Source of the DNA: Calcarisporiella thermophila CBS 279.70
Lineage: Eukaryota > Calcarisporiellomycota
Assembly (NCBI RefSeq): GCF_041956535.1
Contig: NW_027192199.1
Coordinates: 551,741-615,740, forward strand
Direction of reading: 5' to 3'
DNA: 64,000 bases
A program made the translations under genes and the position numbers. The stretch's first letter is position 1; each line of letters begins with the position of its first letter. The notes under the pieces were generated by a model. It ran no database searches. It saw only the letters and a program-made list of their open reading frames with translations, and was not told the origin of the DNA. Of this stretch, positions 45,255 to 57,547 are shown piece after piece.

Positions 45255-45663
45255 TTGTGCAAAGTATACTTCTCTTTGGAAAAAATTAGAAAATGGATGG
45301 AGCCAAAAATATCAGAAATGACACTTGTATAAAAGGAAATAGTTCTTGGAGATTACAATATCATTCAAAATCGAGATTGAAAATAAATTTCATAACTAAG
45401 AAATAGAAGCTTGAGAAATGCTAAGAAAAAAAAAACCGCACAGCCCCTCAACATGACTCTTTCTTATTGAACCAAATGTAGAGAGATACAGGGATTCCAT
45501 CGTTTTTCGAGAAAATCCCGTGAAGTTATTCTTATCCAATCAGCATCACGCAAGTGTTAGATAACTTACAACAAATTTATAGTAAATTGCGACGATTAAA
45601 TAGTTAAATACTAGAGAAAAAGTGAAATCAGAAAACTCTGAAACTCCGTGCATAATGTAGATG
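45255..45663. other. Intergenic region, PacC promoter
   Basis: 409 bp, AT-rich, between two minus-strand genes. I also searched it for a missing phosphatase exon of the neighbouring gene and found none. No clear PacC-site cluster was seen. Confidence 0.4.
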
Positions 45664-48600
45664 TCAGCAAAGTCTCGCCAGCAGTCGGGCCTTTCTACTC
45701 TCCTCTTCTTTCATCGCCTGCAGTAGCATAGGCGCCTGAGAAGAATCCAATTGATGCCCTTCGAGTAAGATCCTCATTTGGTCCGTTGTCACGGTTGGCA
45801 ATACCATGTCTTCTCCAGTTAGAAACACTTGCAAAATAGACGTTGAACACAAGGGCAAATCCTTGTCTGGAGGCTGCCCTAGCATGCGGACTATTCTCTC
45901 CAATTGACCGATCAGCTCCTCAGGTTTAGACTTCGACGATTTGCGACCAGATAGAGAAGCATCGAGCTTGTCAAGCATAGAGTCGAAATTGGTGAGATAG
46001 GATTTCCAATCGGAGTCACGAACAGAGCAAGGTGCCACTTCAACAACGGATGAAGAAGAATTCACCCTGGTGGAAGAGTGCACTTGAATTGCGTGCCACT
46101 GCTTGACCCATATCTTGTACCGCTCCACATAACTCCGAATCGCTCGGATGCCGTTGCAATTAATAGACAGACTATCCGTGACTACCGAATGCAAATTAAG
46201 CCCGCCAAGTATAGCTGTGCTAACCCTCTTAACAGGCTTATCTTTAACGAAAAGAGCGGGGTGCACGCTCAAAGATCCCCCTCGTTGGAGCGGATCCGGA
46301 AGCAAGGTCATTTGCATAGCCGTCAGTCCAATTGACACCTGAATTGCACCTGGTGAGCCACAAATCTGTAGCGTTGGTGGAGAGAGATATGTCTCGAACT
46401 CTTCGCGGGTTGTTACGTTCTCGGGCGACAATAGATGGAATTTGAAACGCACAGAATCACGTATATCTTCCACGGCGGTTACTAAATCCCTTAGGCTCTT
46501 GTTATTCCTCCGGTGCTCCACCCCCATCCCTCCTAGCACCACCTCTATATAAGCAAAATATCCAACTTGCATCAATTGATCCCAATGCCTTCGACATTCT
46601 TGAGCGCCAATCTTCATCGATTCACAGTCCTTGCCCTTACAAAACGCAAGTGCCATCCACGTGAATTCTGTTGTCAGTGCGCAAAGGATGTGCGCAAAGG
46701 CTGCATCGCGGTTCCTACGCTCTTCTGCCCAATTAGGAGAGCTCATTTGACGCATATCTGCAAGTAACAAATGGTAGTCTAAAAGTGATACAGCTCGAGA
46801 ATAGAGTAGGCGCACCGATTCCGCCATCTCTCGGAGAGAAGTCTTCATATCTCGTCTTGCTACTTCGAGCTCGGGCACTGGTTGAGCGGGAGAGACGTCC
46901 TGGTAGCAACCAATGTCACATAGTATGCGTGTATGGACTTCTACGCTTGGGAGCGCGTTGACAGTAACACGCTCGATCAAAGCGTCGAATTCCGACACGT
47001 AATCATGATGGGGTGGTAGCCGGGCATCCTTCAGTATGCTATGCAATATCTTGATAATTTCCTGGACATAGAAACTGACTTCTTTTGTGGCGGTGGCTAT
47101 TTGCTTAGTGTCTGTATATTTAAATTTCTCAAGGGATAAGATGCATTGTTCAAGCCCAGTCCATATGACTGTGAGGTCTGACGCATAGGTTTCTATGGCT
47201 CTACGCACTTCAAAAAACGGAGCAAGTGGACCTGGTTTGACATTGGAAGATTTCGTATTCACTACTACGTCGACGAAGTTGCGTGGAATCTCGAAATGTG
47301 TAGTCCGGTAGTTTTTAACTATAAGCGTTAAAATACATTAGCAAACTACTTGTTACAGGCAAATTCGGATGTGGATAGTTACAGGTGCCATCATCGTCTT
47401 GCACGTCCATTTCTCGGACTCGACATACAAGCTGTTCCCAAGCAGATCCATCCGATTTGTCGCCTTCTCTCCTATGCAAGAGAGTTCTAGATGTAGTCCA
47501 CCGCTTCTTTGCCTCCCTGCCGATCTCCTTGGCTATTTCGGTATAATATCCGATCATCTGTCGGTGAACTTCCATCTGCCGTTGCTTTGCTTGTTCTAAC
47601 TTGGGCTTTATAGAGGAGGGTGCATTGGAAGTGTCAATAGCCTCAAGTCTAAGCAGGAATGTGCGCTCATCAGCAATATAGGCTTTCAGGAGAAGTTGCG
47701 GAACCGCAATATTAAAAGGAGATTCGGTTGAGAGTTCGAAGATTTTTAGGAAGCTATCATTCGAGGTTTTTGCAAAATAGGTCTGTATCAAAGGATCAGG
47801 GCAGGGTGGGGGCAAGATGGGATCTCTATAGCTTGGTGGGACTCGCGCCTATCATATAATAGAATCAGCATATAGGCTAGCAAGGGCAGTGGGATTAGCA
47901 ATTACCTTTCTTGTCCGTACTGTTAATCGCCCCACTACCTCTGATACATCCTGTATATTACCGCTCGATGCCTTTAGCACCTCCAACTCAAAAGGGCGCG
48001 TTCCCCATATCCCTCTTGATCCAGCAACCAATGTGCTGAGTTTACATTTCACCATGCCGAAACATTCAGGATCTGCTGAGGTATTTGCAAGGGGGTATTT
48101 CAATGCGAACTGAAGGAGAATATCTTGCGAGGGATTATCAGGAACCACCACAGAAAGGCATATATAAAATCTAACCGCTCTTTCTTGGTTGCTCTCGGCC
48201 TTGGGAATAGCGACGCATTCGGTCTTGCCGAGCTCTAGCCATGATCCATGACAGTCAGACATCACCACGAATATCTCTGCGGGAAGAGTGGAGGTAGAGC
48301 CGGGGAAGCTGCATCCAAAAGAGAGTTCGTAAATATCCCCTATCTTAAGCGCGGAGGGCTGTTGCTGTTCTAGTTTATTTAACTTTTGAGACTCGGATGA
48401 GACCGAAGAAGTAACTGATCCGACGCTAGTCGAAAAACGCCTTGACTTCGACCTCCTCGAGGTTGTGCTCTTTGACCCTAATATCCCAGCGCCCGTAGAA
48501 TTGCTTGTTGTGGTGGCATTTGTGGAAAGTGAATGTGCTGATGACATAGAGAGTGTCTTTACTGGCTTGGAGAGGGGTGGAGAGGGTAATGCGTCCAAGT

Positions 48601-49333
48601 CCTTCGAAAAAGAGAGATCCTTTGCAATAGACTTTTCCAGAATTACTTCATGCTGTTGCCTATACTCTTCTACTTGTTGTTGGAATTCTATCTCCTGCAC
48701 GTGAAGCTGTTTCTTCAGTCTTCGTATCTCATCACGAAGCTTGCGGACATTTTTCTGAGAAGCACTGAGCTTCTTTTCTGTATCTTGAAGTTCATCTACA
48801 AGGTGACGTAAGTGCTCCCGTGGGTGTTCGATGCTTGCATATTGAATAGCCTCGATCCACTGCTGTCTTGTCTCCTCATTGGGAGCACTGAAAACATAAT
48901 CGTGAGATGAATCATTAGAGAAGCAGAGTGCAAAGGAGTGAGGAGGAGCAGAGGGGTCGTTGTCCAAAGAGGTGACAAAATGGTTTTCAAGAAATATAAA
49001 GCCAAGTGGTTGCTAAAAAAAATGGAGGAGTGAACACCTTCTAAAATCCCACTGATTGGTAAACTCAACAATTTACTATACCGTGTTCTTTTCCGCGAAA
49101 TAGAATAAAATGTTGCCTTTAAGAACACACCACCTATGAAAGAAAAACAAGATGAGCTGGTTCATCTAGACACTCTAGTACGCATTTTGGGCTAACCGTT
49201 GCTTGAATGTATCATCGGTGGCAAGCTTCCAGCTGAATGAATTCGCTTCACCCCGCTTCAAAAGAAATCCCGACTTATCAATGTGAAAAGGTGAGAGAGA
49301 GAAATTGATGATATCGGCTTCATTGTATCGCAT
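45664..49333 (-). CDS. PH-domain protein related to inositol-polyphosphate 4-phosphatase, active site missing
   Basis: Predicted phosphoinositide-linked protein of roughly 1,160 residues. The start is at 49333. The first exons encode a PH domain: IDKSGFLLKRGE, WKLATDDTFKQR, WCVLKGNILFYFAEKN, QPLGFIFLENHFV and RQQWIEAIQYAS. A coiled coil (KLSASQKNVRKLRDEIRRLKK) and a Ser-rich linker follow, then a C2-like region. The C-terminal half resembles INPP4 proteins: a helical region ending in a G-x-x-x-x-x-SLRDLVTAVEDI segment, then VSIGLTAMQMTLLPDPLQRG, SVHPALFV and a helix like the family's GD-x-SLQE...N region. In INPP4 enzymes a CX5R (CKSAKDRT) motif should follow; here the chain ends without it. 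FCKGKDCES lies earlier, lacks Arg and has the wrong spacing. A pseudophosphatase is likely. Confidence 0.65.
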
Positions 49334-49600
49334 GGTTGGCAATATAGAGTAAGTGTATTAGGTAAAAAGCGGGTGATATCAATCTGCGCAAACTGTGCAG
49401 ATTAAGTCATTAGAGAGAAAAGAGCATTAACATCAAAGAATTCATGATATTCTGGAGTTTGTTTGTCCCCAATTCTTTGAGTGCAGTAAATTTGAAGTTA
49501 CACGGACATATGAATTTGTAAACGGCTCGAGACGCTTAAGCACTGGTATTTATGCGGTTCCATTTTTAATTGATCCGGCTCACATATGTCTATGTAGAAT

Positions 49601-50246
49601 TTATTCTGCATCAAAAGAGAGTAGCGAGGCGACATTGGCCTTTTTAGCTTTTTTCTTCTTCGCGCTTCTCTCCCTCCCATCCTCTCCCTCCTTTCGCTTT
49701 TTCCTTTCTGCCACAGCCTGATCCACCAGATCTGTAAGCGAGTTGCTCTCTTCGGGCTTCTTCTTCTCCTTACCGAGAGTGGATTTGGATTTGGGCGATG
49801 TGTCTGGTTTATTCTTCTTCGGTCTCCTGAAGAGAATTCTACCATCCGCAGGTGGTGGTTCATCTTCCTCGGAATTTTGTTCCACTTTAGACGAATCGGC
49901 GAAGTCTGGATCATAATTAACAGCCGAAGACAAAACACATGAATTATCAAGAAATAAATTTACCTTCATCCTGTCTTCCGAAATGCTTTTTTACTTCCTT
50001 TTCGCTCATGTGTTTGTTTTTAAGCACCACGATCTGGGGCCGCTCTTCATCCTTTCCCTCAAATAACTCATCTTCTGTGTTCCATCCCTCTGATTCCTCA
50101 TCGCTCTTATTTGCTCGAGATTGGTTTAAGCGCTTATCTTCAGTCGTATAGCCGGGAACGTTGATGTTTTGCAGAAATTTTGGAAGCTCACCCTTATCGT
50201 AAACAAGCGATTTGGAGAATTGATACGGGGTTTGCTTTGGAGGCAT
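49601..50246 (-). CDS. DUF4604 family protein (KIAA1143-like)
   Basis: Small, highly charged and probably disordered protein of a conserved eukaryotic family with unknown function, likely nuclear. Start at 50246 (MPPKQTPYQFSKSLVYD). There are two exons with an intron at about 49965-49914. Family marks are the N-terminal aromatic motif, P-K-F-L-Q-N, the acidic DEESEGWNTEDE and the core ERPQIVVLKNKHMSEKEVKK, the most conserved part of the family. The second exon holds ADGRILFRRPKKNK, a Lys/Glu-rich region and the end KANVASLLSFDAE. An in-frame upstream ATG at 50297 is less likely. Confidence 0.85.
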
Positions 50247-50716
50247 TATTAAATAGAATGAATTTTTGGAAGTAGAAAATTTCATTATGGTGGCCACGGA
50301 AAATGCGATGACGTGTTCTGTTTATTCCTCTCTTGGGGATATAAATTCGAAATGCTAGTAACTTTAGGAGTCTTTTCAACTTTGCAACCAGGTCGAGTGA
50401 AGCGAATGCCAATAAAGGGATTGAGATCCGGCATTTCTAACTTCACTTTCAGTTTTTCGCTTGAGTCGTTTTTTACGAATACCTTGCGTAAATGGTTAAG
50501 CCTGGAAGAATGACCTGTGATGTCCCTTTATAGGGCAATGGAATCCATTGCACGAGGATCTCGCATCATACATGATTTTAGCAACATCCTAATCTTTTGA
50601 TGTGGCAATATGTTTATTAATGAAAAGAGGGATACATAACGCGCTTATCATTAGCAATGAGCAATGAATGTGTGAATCAAGAGAAAAATATAAATATTTT
50701 CTGCACAGGAAATTAT
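50247..50716. other. Intergenic region
   Basis: 470 bp of AT-rich sequence between two minus-strand genes. A short plus-strand frame (50657-50938) is only an overlap of the epimerase gene's antisense. No gene is seen. Confidence 0.35.
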
Positions 50717-51825
50717 TTAGTCCAAGTTAATGAACTTGGGTGTCTTCCTCAGCCCCTCATCTGTGGTAATGACTGGTTTATACCCGAGCTCTCTGCGTAT
50801 TTTACTATCATCTATCGTGACATCTTGACCAATGAGTACTATACTCTGACGGTTGAGTCCTGGGAATTTTGGAGCAAACGGCACATTTTCCAATATGCCA
50901 GCCAAGGACATCGCAAGCCAAAACGGTACGCTGCCTAGGTTCTCTGGAATATGGTAATCTTGAGTTGCAACATAGCTTGTGATGAAATCTTTAAAGTTGA
51001 CTGGCTCCCCATCTGTCACGAAATACACGTTCCCATCTGAAGCTTTCTCGGCTGCAAGTCGCATCGCATGGGTCAAATTATCAACATGGCACACATTTGT
51101 CACTGGCAGAGGCGTTAGCCATTTAAAGCTTCCGCCCTGAAGTGCCTTGATCGTTCCTGCCAAAGCACTTGTATCGTCATTCCCCCAAATAAAGCGCGGG
51201 CGGAGGATAGCAGTTTTCAAATCGGGCCCATTTGCACGCTTGACGATTTCCTCGGCCATTGCCTTGGATTTGGAATATGGTGCCCATTGAGGCGGGTCAG
51301 TTGGTGTGTTCTCATCAAGATTTGTGAGACCATGGTTTGCGCGAACACAAACCGCTTCAGTCGAAAGATGAATGAGTTTCGGAACTTTTGCCTGTAAAAC
51401 ATTAAATACCATGAATCCAAAAGAAAAAGAGAAAAAAAGTAGCCATTCTCACCTTCTTTGCCGCGTCAACGACATTTTGTGTACCTTGGACATTGATTTT
51501 CAGAAACTCTTTCCAGGGTTGCTCAAAATCGACCTAATAGAAGATAATGAGATACTAAATATCCAATCACAGTATCAATGCTACGTACCAGAGCAGCTAC
51601 ATGGTATACAACATCACATCCCGACATTTGGGTAAGTGCATTGGTATCCTCCAAATCTCCTCGCACAATAGAAACTTCTTGCTGTTTATCAGCCGCCGCA
51701 TCTTTAATATTCTTGTCGCTCGTAGCCGATCGAGACAAGCACGAAAGAGTGTCGCCCTGGGTTAGAAGATATCGTATCAGATTTCTCCCAACATAACCAG
51801 AGCCTCCAGTAATAAATGCTTTCAT
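50717..51825 (-). CDS. NAD(P)-dependent epimerase / 3beta-HSD-type dehydrogenase
   Basis: Extended short-chain dehydrogenase with a Rossmann fold. Three exons start at 51825 (MKAFITGGSGYVGRNLIRYL) and end at 50717. The dinucleotide site is GGSGYVG. The acidic second strand region is VRGDLEDTNAL, and CDVVYHVAAL comes next. An intron joins to FLKINVQGTQNVVDAAKK. The catalytic Y-x3-K is YSKSK, preceded by ST. The region ILRPRFIWGNDDT and the substrate-side FVTDGEPVNFKDFI match sterol-type 3beta-hydroxysteroid dehydrogenases. No membrane anchor is evident. The substrate is unknown; sterol, lignan-like or sugar-nucleotide substrates cannot be distinguished. It is divergent from PDAT, 270 bp apart. 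Confidence 0.88.
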
Positions 51826-52095
51826 AGTATCGTTTGAATTCGTTTCAATCAAGAACAAAAGTTCATGGTGGAGCTTGGGAAATTTCTTATATACTCTTAC
51901 TAGATATAGTTTATATTAATATTTTCCCGAAGCGACATTCTTTTTCAAAAATCACGTGCAGCCAACCATAACAGTCACGCTATTTATAACATAGTTTATG
52001 GGCCGAAAGCGTTATCCATAGGGCGAACACACGAAAGTATATTAGAAGCATAAATTATTGCTATTTATTAATATAACAAGGTTCTGAAGTGGAGG

Positions 52096-54911
52096 ATGAC
52101 CACGGTTCGTCGCAAGCCAAGGCGCGTTCATACGTTGCAACATGAGCGCGTAGAACGCCCTCGAAACCTTAAATCTTCGCATTCGGAAGCTGACTTGAGT
52201 AAAGCCTATGAAGAGGAAGGAGATGAAATTAATAATGAATACAGTGTCGACAATTCAAGCGCCAAAGTCACCGTTAGTCGTAAACGCCTTTTGGTGTTTA
52301 TTTTCGGCCTAGTGATGGGCCTGGGACTTGCATCTTTCTTGGCAGTAAATCCGCCATCGTTTGATCGCGGTCTTTCAATGCTTCCACTCCAACTTCCAGA
52401 GCTAATGGCTGCGCTTAGTGAAAGCATTGATATGGGCTTTGATTGGAATACATTGTTGCCACAAGATGTTTCATTTCTGCGCAGTATTCCGGAGTCTATC
52501 ATGGCGAAAGCAGGGCCTCCCGAATTTGAGCCTGGACTTTCACTCGCCAAGCGGGGACTCAAAGCGCATTACCCAGTTGTACTGATACCTGGAATTGTGT
52601 CCACTGTGTGAATCTTACTGTCAATATGTAGCTCGTATCAATTGCTCACAGTACAATATTTTCTCATTTAAATTTAGGGCTTGGAGAGCTGGAGTACCCC
52701 TGCAATGGCCAACAATTGTACGAGTAACTACTTTCGCAAAAGGCTTTGGGGAACAACTAGTGAGTTGAAACTTGGAATTTTTTCCATTTAATTTTGTATA
52801 AAAAAAACTAATTATCCTAATTATCTCGGTTCAACTCTACTTATCTTCCACAAAATAAGCCATGCTTCGAGCCATTTTGATGGATAAAGAATGCTGGATC
52901 AAACATATGTCATTAGATCCCAAAACGGGCTTGGACCCGCAAAATTTTCGACTTCGAGCAGCGCAAGGTATTGACGCTGCCGATTATCTTCTTCCCGGGT
53001 GAGTGTTTTCTAGCATTACATTCTATAAATATATAATGCTGAGCGGTATTTTGTTTATGATGATAGATATTGGGTGTGGGGTAAAGTGATTTTTTTATAT
53101 AAGTATACCAATTAGTTCCACTATAAATAGTTACCTTAATATCACCTATCACTTCCAGCCAAAGTTGTTGAGAATCTTGCAGCAATTGGGTACGACAGTA
53201 CGAATATGCATTTAGCCGCCTACGACTGGCGCCTTTCTTTCGGCAATCTGGAAGTACGCGATCGCTACCTCTCTAAGCTTAAGGATACGATTGAGCAGGC
53301 CAAACGCATTGATGGCAAGAGATCGGTTATCATTGCCCACTCGATGGGCTCGAATCTGTTCTTCTACTTTTTGAAGGTATTTGAAATTTAGATCACATAT
53401 CCAGAAAAAAATTGCCATTCTAAATTAATCTTATTCTCGTTGTGTTCTATTATCATTTTAGTGGGTGGAACATCCAAGTGGCGGGAATGGCGGTCCAAAC
53501 TGGGTAGATACTCACATCGAGGCATTTATCAATATTGCTGGACCATTGCTCGGAGTGACAAAAGCGGTGACGGCACTGTTATCAGGTAGGCTATATTTTC
53601 CAATATTTTATTTCTATATCCAAAGTTGCCAGAATACATTTCAAAATTGGACATTCTTCTCTTTCGATATAGGTGAGATGTCCGATACAGTCCACATGGG
53701 TGTTGTCGGAACCTACATGCTGGAGCGCTTTTTCGGAAAACATGAGCGCGCTGCTCTCTTTCAAACTTGGCCGGGAGCTGCTTCGATGCTGCCAAAAGGT
53801 GGCGAGGCGATATGGGGTAATCTTACCTTTGCCCCAGACGATCCAGATGATCAGACGGAATCGTTTGGGTCCCTTCTTAGCTTCACATCGTACGTCACTG
53901 ACGGAACTACTGCAAATGAAAATGCCGCGATACTCATGAGCAACCAGACTGCGAAGACGGCACTTGAACTCTTACATCGGTCTGTTCCAAGAACATTCTC
54001 TAACATGCTAAAAACCAACTACAGGTGAACCGTTCTGCACCCGAGTCAAACACACTGCAGACTACTAATTTACTTGCCTTTTTCAATTTCTCTTTACTAG
54101 CCATGGAGTCACTACAGATCCTGAACAGCTGCTTCGCAATGACAATGACCTCACGAAGTGGTCGAATCCACTCGAAGCGACCCTTCCCCGCTCAAGCATG
54201 AGAACCTATTGTTTCTACGGTGTCGGGAAACGTACCGAGAGGAAGTTCTACTATACTGCAGATTATGAAATGCTCCCTGCAGGATATCCCGTCACGCACT
54301 CGAAAGAGTGTCCTGCGAGTAGCAACTGTTCTTCTGCCGAGTCTGCTGTCTGTTACGCGCCGAATGCGCAGAAGCCCTCGATAGAGCTCCCTCCTTATGT
54401 TTATATTAACTCCGATATACACGACGGGGCGAGAAACATCTCACATGGAGTGCAGTTTGGTGAAGGGTATGTATTTAAACAAATGTATATTTATTCAGAC
54501 GATGCAGCTTGAGAGTAATATATCATTCACCATTTTCTAGCGATGGTACGGTTCCTTTAATATCAATGGGCTTCATGTGTGCGAGGGGTTGGCGAAGTCG
54601 CACCTACAATCCCAGCGGCTCGCCAGTCACCACTCGTGAGTATAAACACAGCTCTGAGTTTTATTTTGATCTGCGTGGAGGGGGTAAGACATCGGATCAT
54701 GTGGATATCATGGGAAATCTTGAAATGATGGTAAATGCAGCCTCAATCATTCGCAATTCATTGACGCCTTCCATTGAACCCTTTTGTATAGGCCGACATC
54801 CTTAAGATTGCTGCAAACAAGTACACGGACGAAGTCGAAGATAGAATATATTCCAAAATTCATGAATACAGCAACAAAGTTGAGTTGGATATCGATGATG
54901 TGAGTAATTGA
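52096..54911 (+). CDS. LRO1: Phospholipid:diacylglycerol acyltransferase (PDAT)
   Basis: ER enzyme that moves an acyl chain from phospholipid to diacylglycerol, making triacylglycerol. About nine exons run from 52096 to 54911. The cytosolic N-terminus is basic (RRKPRRVHTL) and is followed by one membrane segment (LLVFIFGLVMGLGLASFLAV). The lumenal LCAT-like domain has PVVLIPGIVST, the lid region GLESWST, and YWVW joined to KVVENLAAIGYD. The catalytic Ser lies in AHSMGSN, the Asp near GDGTVPLIS and the His in TSDHVDIMGN. Several small exons (near 52680, 52861 and 53067) follow closely on one another, so the open frames alone understate the gene. All three triad residues are present. Confidence 0.95.
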
Positions 54912-55248
54912 TATCCAATGGACTCTCTGGAAGTATAATAATCATGTTTAATCCCATTGATGGGCGCTAATGCGTTTTATTATTTTTTTTGTATTCTTTC
55001 TTTTCAATTTAATGCATGCATTTTAGAGAGAGACAATTAAAATATAACACATACTATTTCTCAGAGGCAGATTGAACCCCCACTAAAAATACAGTAAAGC
55101 AGCCCTTTTAGCAGCGCGCTCTTTAATTTGGAATTGAATATTACATTCATCCGCTTTCTAAGTGTGGATGAAGATTAATTTATTAAAACAAAAATCAATA
55201 ACAAGTACATACACAGTTGAGCTAAATGAAAAATAACTGAAAATAATC
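54912..55248. other. Intergenic region between convergent genes
   Basis: 337 bp of AT-rich sequence between the 3' ends of PDAT and NUF2. No coding frame is seen. Confidence 0.4.
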
Positions 55249-57261
55249 TCAGGAGAAAGCGTCTCCGTTGTTTTTAAGAGCACGTAACAATTCTGTTTGA
55301 TATATATCCACTTGATGCTTGAGCCGCGCGTAGTCAGCCTGTGTCTCGGCCATCTCAGTTTCGATCTGATTTCGCAAATTCATTATCTAGGCAGATGCAA
55401 CATTACCATTAACCTTTTCTTTATCGTTTCCAGTAAACACACGTCATATCCTTCACTAACCTCCTGCTCCTTCTCCTCGATGATTCGGTGATTGGCGTCG
55501 ATCCTTGTCTGCATTCCCGCTCGCTCTGCCGATATCACTTGGTGCTCTTCTCGTAGTTTAGTCAGCTTCTGCTCAAGTGACTCATGCTTTACCTTCTTCT
55601 GATTCTGGAGGCTAGCTATCTTTTCTTGGGCGCTGTCAAGCTGCCGCTTTAATTGCTAGTGTGACGTAAACTACATTAGCATTGACTTTTCTTCTTATCA
55701 CATACGAGGCCACGTACATGCTCTTTCATGTCTAGCTCACGTAGCTCCAGTTTCAGCTTCTCAGTTCTCTCTTTATCCTGGGCCATTTTTCTTAGCGCCT
55801 CTTCGTGTCGCTTCATCTCTGCCTCGCATTCCTCCATAGCCTGTATACACGAGGCAACGTCCTGTTACAAAAAGCGGGAAGAGTGTTAATTAGCTTGTAA
55901 GTCCAATTGCATGATGAAGAGTAACACACCTGTTCAACGACACTTATTGCATCCAATTTAAGATGAACCTCTCTTTCTTTTTTCCTCAGTTGAGCAAGGT
56001 CTTCTTTCTCATTTACCAAATTGTTAGACATTGTAGCAATTTCCTAGATCATACAGGGTTAATATGCACCGCTAGATAATACCTATAAACACTACCAACA
56101 TCTTTTAATTTCTCGGGATTATGGACGATTCTTGAACGAAGTCTTTGCAATTCTTGCTTTGTAGAGACCAGGAGACCATAGTTACTTTCCTATATCAAAA
56201 GTGAAGGAGAGACAAGAAGCGAGAGGGAAGGTTGGTTAAAGTTTATCACTTTAGATTTTCTCTAAAGAGCAAAAGAGAAATATTATTTACTCACCAGATG
56301 TTTCTTCAGTTCGCTCTTTTGTCCCTTTAATTCATCGATTTCTTCGGCCAGTGTGCTCTCCTGTTTTTTAAGTTCTCGGAGATCTTTAGTTATAGCACTG
56401 TTAAGCTCTTTCGCTTTTTTGATAGCAGGTTCTTCTTCAGCCCGCTGTAACCTTTATGTTAAAATTGCGCAAAATAAATATCAGTATGAGGTATACTTGG
56501 GAAATAATTAATACTTTAGATTATTTAATCGTTCCGTAAGATCCTGGGTTTCTGCCTCCAGCTGTGCCCGCTTTTCGAAGTACTCGTCCTAGACAGAATT
56601 GCATAGTGCGTAAATAGGAATAGAAAACTACTGGACAATTAAAGGCACATACCGAGCGCGTCGCATACTTGTCAAATACAGCTAATCGGCTCTGATGGAA
56701 TTTTGCGAAATTGATTAAGGCACTAATAATACGCCTTGTACGGCCTGGATCTGGCTTTAGCAAATCGCGTAGACCAAAATCCCCTACTCCAATATTTATC
56801 ATGAGATTTTCGCTATATGGAAAGCGCAAACCAGCATTTAGCTTCAAATGAAAAATATCTATAGGCCATATTATCTTTTAAGAAGTATACTCACAGCATT
56901 CGATAAAATGTCATATTTCCCATAGAATCGCTATAGATTTCCTACAAGCGACGCGTCCTATATATATTAGAAAATCCAATTTTATCACCAAACAGACTTA
57001 AATTCTAATGGAGTTTACCGGATATTCCTCTACCACCTCCAGTATGGCCGCCCCTGCAGACTCTAAATCGGCGGGATTGACACCCATCAAAATGTCCAGA
57101 AACTCCCCATATACATTTTGTAGGCGTTGCGCGCTAGGCTTGGTAAAATCTTCTTCTCCAAAGGGTATCTGAAGCTCATGCATGCATTGCAAAATTTCCT
57201 TAGGCGTTAGAGTAGGAAAGCTGTAAATGGTTTTGCCGGGAGTTCTGGGATCGTAGCTCAT
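55249..57261 (-). CDS. NUF2: Kinetochore protein NUF2 (NDC80 complex)
   Basis: NDC80-complex subunit that attaches kinetochores to spindle microtubules. Start at 57261, stop at 55249-55251, with about ten exons separated by short introns. The N-terminus is the calponin-homology domain: FPTLTPKEILQCMHELQIPF, EEDFTKPSAQRLQNVY and FLDILMGVNPADLE. Later exons carry LRDLLKPDPGRTRRIISALINFAKFHQSR. The rest is a long heptad-rich coiled coil (ELRELDMKEH, QLKRQLDSAQEKI, MQTRIDANHRIIEEKE) for pairing with Ndc80. The many small exons mean single open frames catch only fragments. Sequence identity to the family in the first domain is unmistakable. Confidence 0.94.
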
Positions 57262-57547
57262 AATGAAACACCAATACTAGATCCACGTACTAAAAGATGA
57301 TGGTAAAGCAACTTAAGATATGGGATTTGTTGAGAAGTGAGGAGTTGAGCTGAGTTTTGTTCCTGATTTATTTTACGCGTATTTGTGACTGCTACTACGT
57401 GTTTCCCTAAAGATAACTTCTCATTTCGTAAAGCAAACTGGGAAAAATATAGGGACATAACAAATATCATGAGAATGGCAATGGGAGCAAATGGAAATAG
57501 GTAAGGATAATAAAACAAAGGAGAGTTATGGTCAAGTATACATATGT

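Noticed and set aside
46650-46700. FCKGKDCES as the INPP4 catalytic motif
   Set aside because: It resembles CKSAKDRT, but it lacks the essential Arg, has one residue too few and lies upstream of the region that normally precedes the active site.
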